64,000 nt of DNA from Poseidonocella sedimentorum (GTDB lineage Bacteria; Pseudomonadota; Alphaproteobacteria; Rhodobacterales; Rhodobacteraceae): contig NZ_FOYI01000009.1 of assembly GCF_900116005.1 (NCBI RefSeq), positions 62,001 through 126,000 of the forward strand, given 5' to 3'. A model generated the notes under the pieces. It saw only the letters and a list, made by a program, of their open reading frames with translations, was not told the DNA's origin and made no database searches. Shown here one piece after another: positions 26,703-34,785 of the stretch; positions within the stretch are counted from its first letter, which is position 1, and each line of letters opens with the position of its first letter. The translations under genes were made by a program, and so were the position numbers.

Positions 26703-26769
26703 CCGGCGCGGGGAGCGCCGGTTGTTGAGCATTGAACGACTGCCATTGAACGACTGCCGGAGTTCCGGC
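26703..26769 (+). promoter_or_regulatory. aceE leader: hairpin, 14-base tandem repeat and palindrome
   Basis: The 293 bases between the TPR gene and aceE hold, besides the terminator above, three ordered elements. A hairpin CCGGCGC-GGGGA-GCGCCGG lies at 26703-26721. A perfect tandem direct repeat ATTGAACGACTGCC occupies 26731-26744 and 26745-26758. A 14-base palindrome GCCGGAGTTCCGGC lies at 26756-26769, just ahead of the GGAGGGAG ribosome-binding site. This looks like an operator or attenuator controlling the pyruvate dehydrogenase operon; the regulator is unknown. Confidence 0.45.
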
Positions 26770-26787
26770 GACGGAGGGAGAGACTAC

Positions 26788-29445
26788 ATGACAGACTTGC
26801 CCGAGGACATCGATCCGGTAGAAAGCCAGGAATGGCAGGATGCGATCGAGGATGTCATCCTGCGCGATGGTGCCAACCGCGCGCATTACCTGCTGGATCG
26901 GGCGGTACAGCAGGCCCGCGCCGCGGGGGCCCAGCTGCCGTTCTCGGCGACGACGCCATACATCAACACCATCTCGCCGGATGACGAGCTGGAGTATCCC
27001 GGCGATTACGACATGGAAGGCCGCATCCGCGCGATCACGCGCTGGAACGCCATGGCCACGGTCGTACGCCGCAACAAGGTCAGCAGCGAATACGGCGGGC
27101 ATATCGCGAGCTTCGCCTCCGCGGCCAGCCTCTATGACGTGGGGCTGAACCACTTCTGGCGCTCGCGCTCGGCGATGCACGGCGGCGATCTTGTGTTCTT
27201 CCAGGGCCATGTGGTGCCCGGCATCTACGCCCGCTCCTTCATGGAGGGCCGGATCAGCGAGGCCCAGCTGGAGGCTTTCCGCTCCGAGGTCGATGGCGGG
27301 GGGCTTTCGTCTTACCCGCACCCGTGGCTCATGCCCGACTACTGGCAGTTCCCCACGGTTTCGATGGGGCTGGGGCCGCTGATGGCGATCTATCAGGCGC
27401 GGTTCATGAAATACCTGCACAACCGCGGCCACATCGACATGGGCGACCGCAAGATCTGGTGTTTCCTCGGCGACGGCGAGATGGACGAGCCCGAAAGCCG
27501 CGGCGCGATCACGCTGGCCGCGCGCGAGAAGCTCGACAACCTGATCTTCGTGATCAACTGCAACCTGCAACGGCTCGACGGCCCGGTGCGCGGCAACGGC
27601 AAGATCGTCCAGGAACTCGAGGGCGATTTCCGCGGCTCGGGCTGGGATGTGATCAAGCTGCTCTGGGGCCGCGGCTGGGATGACCTTCTGGAGCGCGACA
27701 CCTCGGGCATGCTGCGCAAGCTCATGGAAGAGACGGTCGACGGCGACTACCAGACCTTCCGCTCCAAGGACGGCGCCTATATCCGCAAGAACTTCTTCGG
27801 CAAGTACCCCGAGACGGCCGCGCTGGTCGAGGACTGGTCGGACGATGAGATCTGGAACCTGCGCCGCGGCGGCCACGATACGCGCAAGGTCTACACTGCC
27901 TTCAAGCGCGCCGCCGACAACAAGGGCCAGCCGACCTGCCTGCTGATCAAGACGGTCAAGGGCTACGGCATGGGCACCGCCGGCGAGGGCCAGAACACCA
28001 CCCACCAGCAAAAGAAGATGCAGCTCGACCAGCTGCGCGCGATGCGCGACCGGTTCCAGATCCCGGTCTCGGACGAGGACCTGCCCAAGGCGCCCTTCGT
28101 GTCGCTCAACAACGCGCAGAAGGCCTACCTCGCGGACCGGCGCAAGGCGCTCGGCGGCGAGTTCCCCAAACGCGACTGGAGAGGCGCGCCCAAGCTCGAC
28201 GTGCCCGGCCTCGACAAGTTCAAGGCCCAGCTTGAGAGCACGGGCGAGCGCGAAATCTCCACCACGATGGCGTTCGTGCGGATCCTGACGACGCTTTTGC
28301 GCGACAAGCAGATTGGCAAGAACGTGGTGCCGATCGTGCCGGACGAGAGCCGGACGTTCGGCATGGAAGGGCTGTTCCGGTCGGTGGGGATCTACAACCC
28401 GCTGGGCCAGAACTACACGCCCGAAGATGCCGACCAGATGATGTATTACAAGGAGTCCGAGACCGGCCAGGTGCTTCAGGAAGGCATCAACGAGGCCGGC
28501 GCCATGGCCGACTGGATCGCGGCGGCGACCAGCTATTCGACCCACGGCGTGCCGATGATCCCGTTCTACATCTACTACTCGATGTTCGGCTTCCAGCGGA
28601 TCGGCGATCTGGCATGGGCGGCGGGCGACAGCCGGGCGCGGGGCTTCATGCTCGGCGGCACGGCGGGGCGCACCACACTCAACGGCGAGGGGCTTCAGCA
28701 CGAGGACGGCCATTCGCACATCCTCTCGGGCACCATCCCGAACTGCATCAGCTACGATCCGACCTTCTCTTACGAAGTGGCCGTCATCGTCCAGCACGGG
28801 CTCCAGCGCATGTTCGTCGATCAGGAGGACGTGTTCTTCTACCTTACCCTGATGAACGAGAATTATCGCCACCCCGAGATGCCGATGGGCGCCGAGGAGG
28901 GGATCATCAAGGGCATGTACCGGCTTCGCAAAACCGCGCGGCCCGGCAAGAAACACGTCAACCTGCTCGGCTCGGGCACGATCCTCGTGCAGGCGATCAT
29001 GGCGGCGGACATGCTCAAGGCCGATTTCGGCGTCACTTCGGACATCTGGTCCTGTACGTCCTTCAACGAGCTGGCCCGCGATTGTCAGGACACGGCGCGC
29101 TGGAATCGGCTCAACCCGCTCGCGGAGCCCAGGGTCTCCTTCGTGCGCCAGCAGCTGACCGGCTCCAAGGGCCCGTTCATCGCGGCGACCGACTACATGA
29201 AGAACTTCGCCGACCAGATCCGGCGCTGCGTTCCGGGCGAGTACACCGTGCTCGGCACCGACGGGTTCGGGCGCTCGGACAGCCGGGTCAACCTGCGCCG
29301 GTTCTTCGAAGTGGATGCCAACCACATCGCCGCGGCGGCGATGGTGGATCTGTATCGAGCGGGGGCGGTGACTGAGAAAGACCTCAAGTCGGCCCTCAAG
29401 AAATATGACATCGACGGCGAAAAGCCCAACCCGCGCCTCGTGTGA
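26788..29445 (+). CDS. aceE: pyruvate dehydrogenase E1 component, homodimeric
   Basis: An 885-residue AceE-type E1 that decarboxylates pyruvate with thiamine diphosphate and acetylates the E2 lipoyl group. The ThDP/Mg motif is GDGEMDEPESRGAITLAAREKLDNLIFVINCNLQ. Other features: GHIASFASAASLYDVGLNHFWR, YGMGTAGEGQNTTHQQKK and QHEDGHSHILSGTIPNC. Length matches the E. coli enzyme (887). The start at 26788 (MTDLPEDIDPVES) follows GGAGGGAG; a longer in-frame reading into the leader is rejected. E2 follows after 28 bases. Many alphaproteobacteria use a two-subunit E1 instead, so this form is worth noting. Confidence 0.97.
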   Translation: MTDLPEDIDPVESQEWQDAIEDVILRDGANRAHYLLDRAVQQARAAGAQLPFSATTPYINTISPDDELEYPGDYDMEGRIRAITRWNAMATVVRRNKVSSEYGGHIASFASAASLYDVGLNHFWRSRSAMHGGDLVFFQGHVVPGIYARSFMEGRISEAQLEAFRSEVDGGGLSSYPHPWLMPDYWQFPTVSMGLGPLMAIYQARFMKYLHNRGHIDMGDRKIWCFLGDGEMDEPESRGAITLAAREKLDNLIFVINCNLQRLDGPVRGNGKIVQELEGDFRGSGWDVIKLLWGRGWDDLLERDTSGMLRKLMEETVDGDYQTFRSKDGAYIRKNFFGKYPETAALVEDWSDDEIWNLRRGGHDTRKVYTAFKRAADNKGQPTCLLIKTVKGYGMGTAGEGQNTTHQQKKMQLDQLRAMRDRFQIPVSDEDLPKAPFVSLNNAQKAYLADRRKALGGEFPKRDWRGAPKLDVPGLDKFKAQLESTGEREISTTMAFVRILTTLLRDKQIGKNVVPIVPDESRTFGMEGLFRSVGIYNPLGQNYTPEDADQMMYYKESETGQVLQEGINEAGAMADWIAAATSYSTHGVPMIPFYIYYSMFGFQRIGDLAWAAGDSRARGFMLGGTAGRTTLNGEGLQHEDGHSHILSGTIPNCISYDPTFSYEVAVIVQHGLQRMFVDQEDVFFYLTLMNENYRHPEMPMGAEEGIIKGMYRLRKTARPGKKHVNLLGSGTILVQAIMAADMLKADFGVTSDIWSCTSFNELARDCQDTARWNRLNPLAEPRVSFVRQQLTGSKGPFIAATDYMKNFADQIRRCVPGEYTVLGTDGFGRSDSRVNLRRFFEVDANHIAAAAMVDLYRAGAVTEKDLKSALKKYDIDGEKPNPRLV

Positions 29446-29473
29446 GCGGCTGAGTTCAGGGAGAGAAAGAGAC

Positions 29474-30736
29474 ATGGCAAGCGAAGTCAAAGTTCCCGAT
29501 ATCGGCGATTTCACCGATGTACCGGTGGTGACCGTGTTGGTCAGCGTGGGCGACGAGATCGCCGAGGAAGACCCGCTGATCGAGATCGAAAGCGACAAGG
29601 CGACGATGGAAGTGCCGAGCCCGGCGGCGGGCAAGGTGGTCGACATCATGGTGGGCGAGGGCGACAAGGTCTCGCAGGGCACCGTGATCCTCATGGTCGA
29701 GCCCGCAGCGGCGGCCGCCAGCTCCGAGCCGAGCGCGTCGCCCAAAGCGGCCCCGGCCGAAGCGCCGAAACCGGCCGAGGCGCCCAAAGCGGCGCCCGCG
29801 CCGGCCCCCGCGGTCACCGATGCGGGCTTCGGCAAGGTCCACGCTTCGCCCTCGGTGCGCGCATTCGCGCGACAGGTGGATGTGGATCTCACGAAGGTGA
29901 ACGGCACCGGGCGCAAGGGGCGCATCCTGCGCGAGGATGTGACCGCGGCGCTCAAATCCGCGTCCCCCGCGAGCGGCGCTGCGGCGGCGCAGGGCGGTAT
30001 GGGCATCCCGCCGATCCCGGCGGTGGATTTCTCCAAGTTCGGCGAGATCGAAGATGTGGAGATGAGCCGGATCAAGCGGATCTCCGGTCCCGCGCTGCAC
30101 CGGTACTGGCTCAATATCCCGCATGTCACCCACAACGAAGAGGCCGACATCACCGAGCTCGACAAGTATCGCAAGGAGCTCGACACGATGGCAAAGGATG
30201 AGGGCTATCGCGTGACGCTCCTGTCCTTCATCATCAAGGCGAGCGTCTCGGCGCTCAAGCAGCACTGGGAGGTCAACTCCTCGATCCACCCCGACGGCGA
30301 CAAGCTCATCAAGAAGAGCTACTACAACATCGGTTTTGCCGCCGATACGCCGAACGGCCTCGTGGTTCCGGTGATCAAGGACGCGGACCGCAAGGGGATC
30401 GTCGAGGTCTCGAAGGAGCTGGGCGATCTGTCGGCCAAGGCGCGGGCGGGCGAGCTCAAGAGCGCGGACATGCAGGGCGCGAGCTTCACCATCTCCTCGC
30501 TCGGCGGCATCGGCGGGACCTCGTTCACGCCGATCGTCAACGCGCCGGAAGTGGCGATTCTCGGGCTTACACGCTCGAAGATGGCGCCGGTCTGGAACGG
30601 TGAGGACTTCGTGCCGCGCAACATGCTGCCGATGTCGCTCTCCTATGACCACCGCGCGATCGACGGGGCGCTGGCCGCGCGGTTCTGTGCGACGCTCAAA
30701 CACCTGCTCGGCGATGTGCGCCGGCTGATGCTCTGA
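29474..30736 (+). CDS. aceF: dihydrolipoamide acetyltransferase (E2) of pyruvate dehydrogenase
   Basis: A 420-residue E2 core. One lipoyl domain occupies about residues 3-77, with the lipoylated lysine in IESDKATMEVP. An Ala/Pro-rich linker (about 80-115) leads to a peripheral-subunit-binding domain (VHASPSVRAFARQVDVDLTKVNGTGRKGRILREDV). The catalytic domain ends with SYDHRAIDGALAARF, holding the active-site His and Asp. E. coli AceF has three lipoyl domains; this has one. The start at 29474 follows GGGAGAGAAAGAG. It lies between aceE and the E3 gene, so the operon encodes the whole complex. Confidence 0.96.
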   Translation: MASEVKVPDIGDFTDVPVVTVLVSVGDEIAEEDPLIEIESDKATMEVPSPAAGKVVDIMVGEGDKVSQGTVILMVEPAAAAASSEPSASPKAAPAEAPKPAEAPKAAPAPAPAVTDAGFGKVHASPSVRAFARQVDVDLTKVNGTGRKGRILREDVTAALKSASPASGAAAAQGGMGIPPIPAVDFSKFGEIEDVEMSRIKRISGPALHRYWLNIPHVTHNEEADITELDKYRKELDTMAKDEGYRVTLLSFIIKASVSALKQHWEVNSSIHPDGDKLIKKSYYNIGFAADTPNGLVVPVIKDADRKGIVEVSKELGDLSAKARAGELKSADMQGASFTISSLGGIGGTSFTPIVNAPEVAILGLTRSKMAPVWNGEDFVPRNMLPMSLSYDHRAIDGALAARFCATLKHLLGDVRRLML

Positions 30737-30749
30737 GGGGGTGCGTGTG

Positions 30750-32498
30750 ATGGAGATCAAGGTACCCGATATCGGCGATTTCAGCGATGTGCCGGTTGTG
30801 AGCGTTCTTGTCGCGGTCGGCGACGAGGTGGCGGCGGAAGACCCGCTCATCGAAATCGAGAGCGACAAGGCGACCATGGAAGTGCCGAGCCCGGCGGCGG
30901 GCAAGGTCACGGAAATCCGCGTCTCCGAGGGCGACAAGGTCTCGCAAGGCACGGTGATCATGGTGTTCGAAGCGGCGGAGGGGGCCTCCTCGGGGGGCAG
31001 CGAGCCCCCGTCGGAGGCGTCGCAGCCCAAGGCTGCTCCAGCGCCCGTGGCGGCGACGGGCTCTGCTTCGGGCAAGGGCGATGTGCACGCGGAGGTGGTC
31101 GTGCTGGGTTCTGGTCCGGGCGGCTACACGGCGGCGTTTCGCGCGGCGGATCTCGGCAAGCAGGTGGTCATGATCGAGCGCTACCCGGTGCTCGGCGGGG
31201 TCTGTCTCAATGTCGGCTGCATTCCCTCCAAGGCGCTGTTGCATGTTGCCAAGGTCATTTCCGAGGCCGAGGAGATGGGCGCGCATGGGGTCAGTTTCGG
31301 CAAGCCCGAGATCGATATTGATGCGCTGCGCGGGTTCAAGGACGGGGTCGTGAGCCAGCTGACCGGCGGGTTGCAGGGGCTGTCCAAGGCGCGCAAGGTC
31401 AAGGTCGTTCAGGGGTACGGGCGGTTTTCCGGGCCAAACATGATAGAGGTCACCGGCGATGAGGGGATGACGACGGTGTCGTTTGACCAGTGCATCATCG
31501 CGGCCGGGTCCGAGCCGGTGGCGCTGCCGTTCATTCCGCATGATGATCCGCGGGTGATTGACAGTACCGGGGCGCTTGAGCTTGCCGATGTGCCGGGCAA
31601 GCTTCTGGTGCTGGGTGGCGGGATCATCGGGCTGGAGATGGCGACGGTCTATGACGCGCTTGGGTCCGAGGTCACGGTGGTCGAGCTGATGGATCAGATC
31701 ATCCCCGGGGCGGACAAGGATATCGTCAAGCCGCTGATGGCGCGGATCCAGAAGCGCTACAAGGACATCCTGCTCAAGACCAAGGTCATCGAGGTGAAGG
31801 CTCAGAAGAACGGGCTGAAGGTCACCTTCGAGGATGACAAGGGTGAAACCTCGAGTGCGGTCTACGACAAGGTTCTGGTTGCGGTCGGGCGGCGGCCCAA
31901 TGGCAAACTCATTGAGGCCGAGAAGGCCGGTGTGGCCGTGGATGAGCGCGGGTTCATCGCGGTGGATCATCAGCAGCGGACGGGCGTTTCGCATATCTTC
32001 GCCATCGGCGACGTGGTCGGGCAGCCGATGCTGGCGCACAAGGCGGTGCATGAGGGCAAGGTTGCGGCAGAAGTTGCGGCGGGTGAGAAGCGGGCGTTTG
32101 ACGCCAAGGTTATCCCGTCGGTGGCCTATACCGATCCCGAGGTGGCCTGGGTTGGATTGACGGAGACCGAGGCCAAGGCCAAGGGCGTGGCCTATGAGAA
32201 GGGGGTCTTCCCCTGGGCCGCGTCGGGCCGATCCCTGTCGAACGGGCGCAGCGAGGGGTTGACCAAACTGTTGTTTGATCCCGAGGACGATCGGGTGATC
32301 GGGGCGGCGATTGTCGGGACCAATGCGGGTGATCTGATTTCCGAGGTTGCGCTCGCCATCGAGATGGGGGCGGATGCGATCGATCTCGGGCACACCATTC
32401 ACCCGCACCCGACGCTGTCGGAGACGGTGAATTTCGCGGCGGAGATGTTTGAGGGGACGATCACGGACCTCATGCCGCCCAAGAAGCGGAAACGGTAG
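30750..32498 (+). CDS. lpdA: dihydrolipoyl dehydrogenase (E3) with N-terminal lipoyl domain
   Basis: A 582-residue E3 that reoxidises the dihydrolipoyl group with NAD+. An extra N-terminal lipoyl domain (about residues 1-76, lysine in IESDKATMEVP) and an Ala/Pro/Ser linker precede the flavoprotein. FAD-binding EVVVLGSGPGGYTAAFRAADLG, the redox pair GGVCLNVGCIPSK, NAD-binding LLVLGGGIIGLEMATVYDALG and the C-terminal catalytic HTIHPHPTLSE are all present. Such lipoyl-E3 proteins go with AceE-type complexes. ATG 30750 is taken as start, nine codons of GTG-led upstream reading not needed. The stop TAG is followed one base later by the intergenic repeat at 32500. Confidence 0.96.
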   Translation: MEIKVPDIGDFSDVPVVSVLVAVGDEVAAEDPLIEIESDKATMEVPSPAAGKVTEIRVSEGDKVSQGTVIMVFEAAEGASSGGSEPPSEASQPKAAPAPVAATGSASGKGDVHAEVVVLGSGPGGYTAAFRAADLGKQVVMIERYPVLGGVCLNVGCIPSKALLHVAKVISEAEEMGAHGVSFGKPEIDIDALRGFKDGVVSQLTGGLQGLSKARKVKVVQGYGRFSGPNMIEVTGDEGMTTVSFDQCIIAAGSEPVALPFIPHDDPRVIDSTGALELADVPGKLLVLGGGIIGLEMATVYDALGSEVTVVELMDQIIPGADKDIVKPLMARIQKRYKDILLKTKVIEVKAQKNGLKVTFEDDKGETSSAVYDKVLVAVGRRPNGKLIEAEKAGVAVDERGFIAVDHQQRTGVSHIFAIGDVVGQPMLAHKAVHEGKVAAEVAAGEKRAFDAKVIPSVAYTDPEVAWVGLTETEAKAKGVAYEKGVFPWAASGRSLSNGRSEGLTKLLFDPEDDRVIGAAIVGTNAGDLISEVALAIEMGADAIDLGHTIHPHPTLSETVNFAAEMFEGTITDLMPPKKRKR

Positions 32499-32499
32499 C

Positions 32500-32560
32500 G
32501 GGGGCGCTGCCCCCGGCCGCTTCTGGCGGCCTCCCCCGGAGTATTTTGCAAGAGAAGAAG
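32500..32560. repeat. intergenic repeat, copy A
   Basis: A 61-base element beginning two bases after the lpdA stop. It has three small hairpins in order: GGGGGC-GCT-GCCCCC, GGCCGC-TTCTG-GCGGCC and CTCC-CCC-GGAG, then a purine-rich tail ending AAGAGAAGAAG. A second copy with the same order and near-identical sequence lies at 39912-39973. Possible role: terminator or mRNA-end stabiliser, or a REP-like mobile element. Confidence 0.75.
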
Positions 32561-32647
32561 AGGGCGGGCGGTTGTTTCCGGAGCGGGCCGGCTTGGAGAT
32601 TCTGGTCTGGGACTGTGGGTTTTGCACCGGTGTCGTATTGTGCCTGC

Positions 32648-32653
32648 TATAAG
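32648..32653 (+). promoter_or_regulatory. candidate extended -10 box for the nucleotidase gene
   Basis: TGC-TATAAG lies 40 bases before the ATG at 32694 and resembles an extended -10 element. The nearest -35-like hexamer (TTGCAC) is 20 bases upstream, which is longer than usual. A modest promoter call. Confidence 0.35.
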
Positions 32654-32693
32654 GGGGGGTAAGCTCTGGTTTTGAGATGAATGGAGATCTGTC

Positions 32694-34652
32694 ATGCCCC
32701 TGCCTTTGAGCCGCCGAACCTTTCTTGCCACCACAGCCGGGATGATCGCCATGCATCCCTTCGCGGTCCGGGCCAGTGGGCAGCAGGCCCATTTGCGGCT
32801 GATGGAGACGACGGATCTCCATGTGCATGTGTTCCCCTATGATTACTATTCGGACCGGCCGGTGGATACGGTTGGCCTCTCGCGGACGGCCTCGATCATC
32901 GAGGGGGTTCGGGCGGAATCGGCCAATGCGCTGTTGCTCGACAACGGGGATTTCCTGCAGGGCAATCCGATGGGCGATTACATCGCCTATGAGCGGGGCA
33001 TGAAGGAGGGCGACATGCATCCCGTCATCGCGGCGATGAATGCGCTTGGGTTCGATGCCTCGACCCTTGGAAACCATGAGTTCAACTATGGGCTCGATTT
33101 CCTGATGAAGTCGGTGGCGGGCGCCGGGTTCCCTGTGGTCTGCGCGAATGTGGCGACCGAGCTGGGCGCGGGGGTGCGTGAGGACAAGACGCTTTTGCCG
33201 CCCTATGTCATTCTCGATCGGGAGATCACGCTGGGCGATGGGAGTACGGCGCCGATCCGGATCGGGCTTATCGGGTTCGTTCCGCCGCAGATCATGAACT
33301 GGGACCGCAAGCATCTTGAGGGCAATGTCGGCGTGCGCGACATCGTGGCGGCCGCGCGGGCCTATGTGCCGCAGATGAAGGAGCAGGGGGCGGATATCAT
33401 CGTCGCGCTCAGCCATTCCGGGATCGGCGCGGTCGGCGAGGAAGAGGGCATGGAGAACGCCGCCGTGCCGCTGGCGGCGGTGGACGGGATCGACGCGATC
33501 CTGACCGGGCACAGCCATTTGGTCTTCCCCTCCTCGACCTATGACGGATGGGAGGGTGTCAATCCGGCGGCGGGGACGATTGGTGGCAAGCCCGGGGTCA
33601 TGGGCGGCTTCTGGGGGAGCCATATGGGGCTGGTGGACCTGCTTCTGGAGCGTGACGGGAGCGGCTGGCGCGTGGTGAGCCACACGGCCGAGGCGCGGCC
33701 CATCTCGCGGCGCGAAGAGGACCGTTCGATCACGCCGCTGGTGGAGGATTTTACGCCGGTTCTGGCCGCGGCGCAGACCGAGCATGACGAGACGCTGGCC
33801 TATGTGCGCCGGGCGGTGGGCAAGACTGATGCGCCGTTGCATTCCTATTTTGCGCTGGTGGCGGATGATCCGTCGGTTCAGATCGTCTCGAATGCGCAGC
33901 GGTGGTACATTGAGCAGATGATGGCGGGCACGGAGTACGAGGCCCTGCCGATCCTCTCGGCGGCGGCGCCGTTCAAGGCGGGCGGCCGGGGCGGGCCGGA
34001 GTATTACACGGATGTGCCGGTGGGCGATGTTGCGATCAAGAACGTGGCCGATCTCTATCTCTATCCCAACACGGTGCGCGCGGTGAAGGTCACGGGCGCG
34101 CAGGTGAAGGACTGGCTGGAGCGGTCGGCGGGCATGTTCAATCAGGTCGAACCGGGGGCGCAGGATGCGCTGCTGCTGAACCCGGAATTTCCGTCCTACA
34201 ATTTCGATGTGATCGACGGGGTGCGCTACCGGATCGACCTGAGCCAGCCGTCGAAGTTCGACCGGGAGGGCAACGTGGTGAACGACGGGGCGACCCGGAT
34301 CGTGGATCTGACCTTCGAGGGTGCGCCGATCAATCCGGAGCAGGAATTTGTCTTGGCGACCAACAACTACCGTGCGAGCGGTGGCGGGAGCTTCCCCGGG
34401 GCGGACGGCTCGACCACGATCTTCGAGGCGCCGGACACCAACCGCGACGTGATCGTGCGCTACATCGTGGAGCAAGGGACCATCTCGCCCGCGGCGGATG
34501 CCAACTGGTCCTTTGCGCCGATGGACGGGACGAGCGTGCTGTTCGAGACCGGGCCCGCGGGGGCGCAATATGCGGAAACGCTTGAGGGGATGGAGGTCAC
34601 GGCGGCAGGCATGAGCGACAGCGGCTTCGCGCTCTTCCGGATCGCACTCTGA
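32694..34652 (+). CDS. cpdB: periplasmic 2',3'-cyclic-nucleotide 2'-phosphodiesterase / 3'-nucleotidase
   Basis: A 652-residue exported metallophosphoesterase of the CpdB/UshA type, which hydrolyses 2',3'-cyclic nucleotides and 3'-nucleotides outside the cytoplasm to recover phosphate and nucleosides. The N terminus LSRRTFLATTAGMIAMHPFAVRA is a twin-arginine (Tat) signal. Metal-site motifs follow in order: ETTDLHVHVFPYD, DNGDFLQGNP, STLGNHEFNYG, ALSHSGIG and LTGHSHLVFP. The C-terminal 5'-nucleotidase domain spans about residues 380-640 (YLYPNTVRAVKVTGAQVKDWLE, SYNFDVIDGVRYRIDL, ATNNYRASGGGSFPG). CpdB proteins often use Sec; Tat use here implies folding with cofactor before export. Family sure; exact substrate inferred. 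Confidence 0.9.
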   Translation: MPLPLSRRTFLATTAGMIAMHPFAVRASGQQAHLRLMETTDLHVHVFPYDYYSDRPVDTVGLSRTASIIEGVRAESANALLLDNGDFLQGNPMGDYIAYERGMKEGDMHPVIAAMNALGFDASTLGNHEFNYGLDFLMKSVAGAGFPVVCANVATELGAGVREDKTLLPPYVILDREITLGDGSTAPIRIGLIGFVPPQIMNWDRKHLEGNVGVRDIVAAARAYVPQMKEQGADIIVALSHSGIGAVGEEEGMENAAVPLAAVDGIDAILTGHSHLVFPSSTYDGWEGVNPAAGTIGGKPGVMGGFWGSHMGLVDLLLERDGSGWRVVSHTAEARPISRREEDRSITPLVEDFTPVLAAAQTEHDETLAYVRRAVGKTDAPLHSYFALVADDPSVQIVSNAQRWYIEQMMAGTEYEALPILSAAAPFKAGGRGGPEYYTDVPVGDVAIKNVADLYLYPNTVRAVKVTGAQVKDWLERSAGMFNQVEPGAQDALLLNPEFPSYNFDVIDGVRYRIDLSQPSKFDREGNVVNDGATRIVDLTFEGAPINPEQEFVLATNNYRASGGGSFPGADGSTTIFEAPDTNRDVIVRYIVEQGTISPAADANWSFAPMDGTSVLFETGPAGAQYAETLEGMEVTAAGMSDSGFALFRIAL

Positions 34653-34756
34653 GCGCGCGGTCTCCGCGTGGGGCAGCAGGACCCGGGTGGCGCGCGATTG
34701 CGCCCCCGGATTCAGCATTTCATCGGATAGTACTGTTGCCGAGGCGCGCCTGTTTG

Positions 34757-34778
34757 CCGGGGGCGCCGCACCCCCCGG
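34757..34778. terminator. hairpin between convergent cpdB and broken sulfotransferase
   Basis: Seven-base arms CCGGGGG and CCCCCGG enclose an eight-base loop, eight bases from the sulfotransferase stop and about 100 bases past cpdB. The sequence resembles the first hairpin of the intergenic repeat at 32500 and may be a decayed piece of it. No T-tract. Confidence 0.4.
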
Positions 34779-34785
34779 TCTGACC

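Noticed and set aside
26659-30186. A 1175-codon open frame antisense to aceE and aceF
   Set aside because: Strong C/G wobble bias removes stops from the antisense frame. The encoded sequence is rich in Arg/His/Pro with no domain, and the sense strand encodes clear enzymes.
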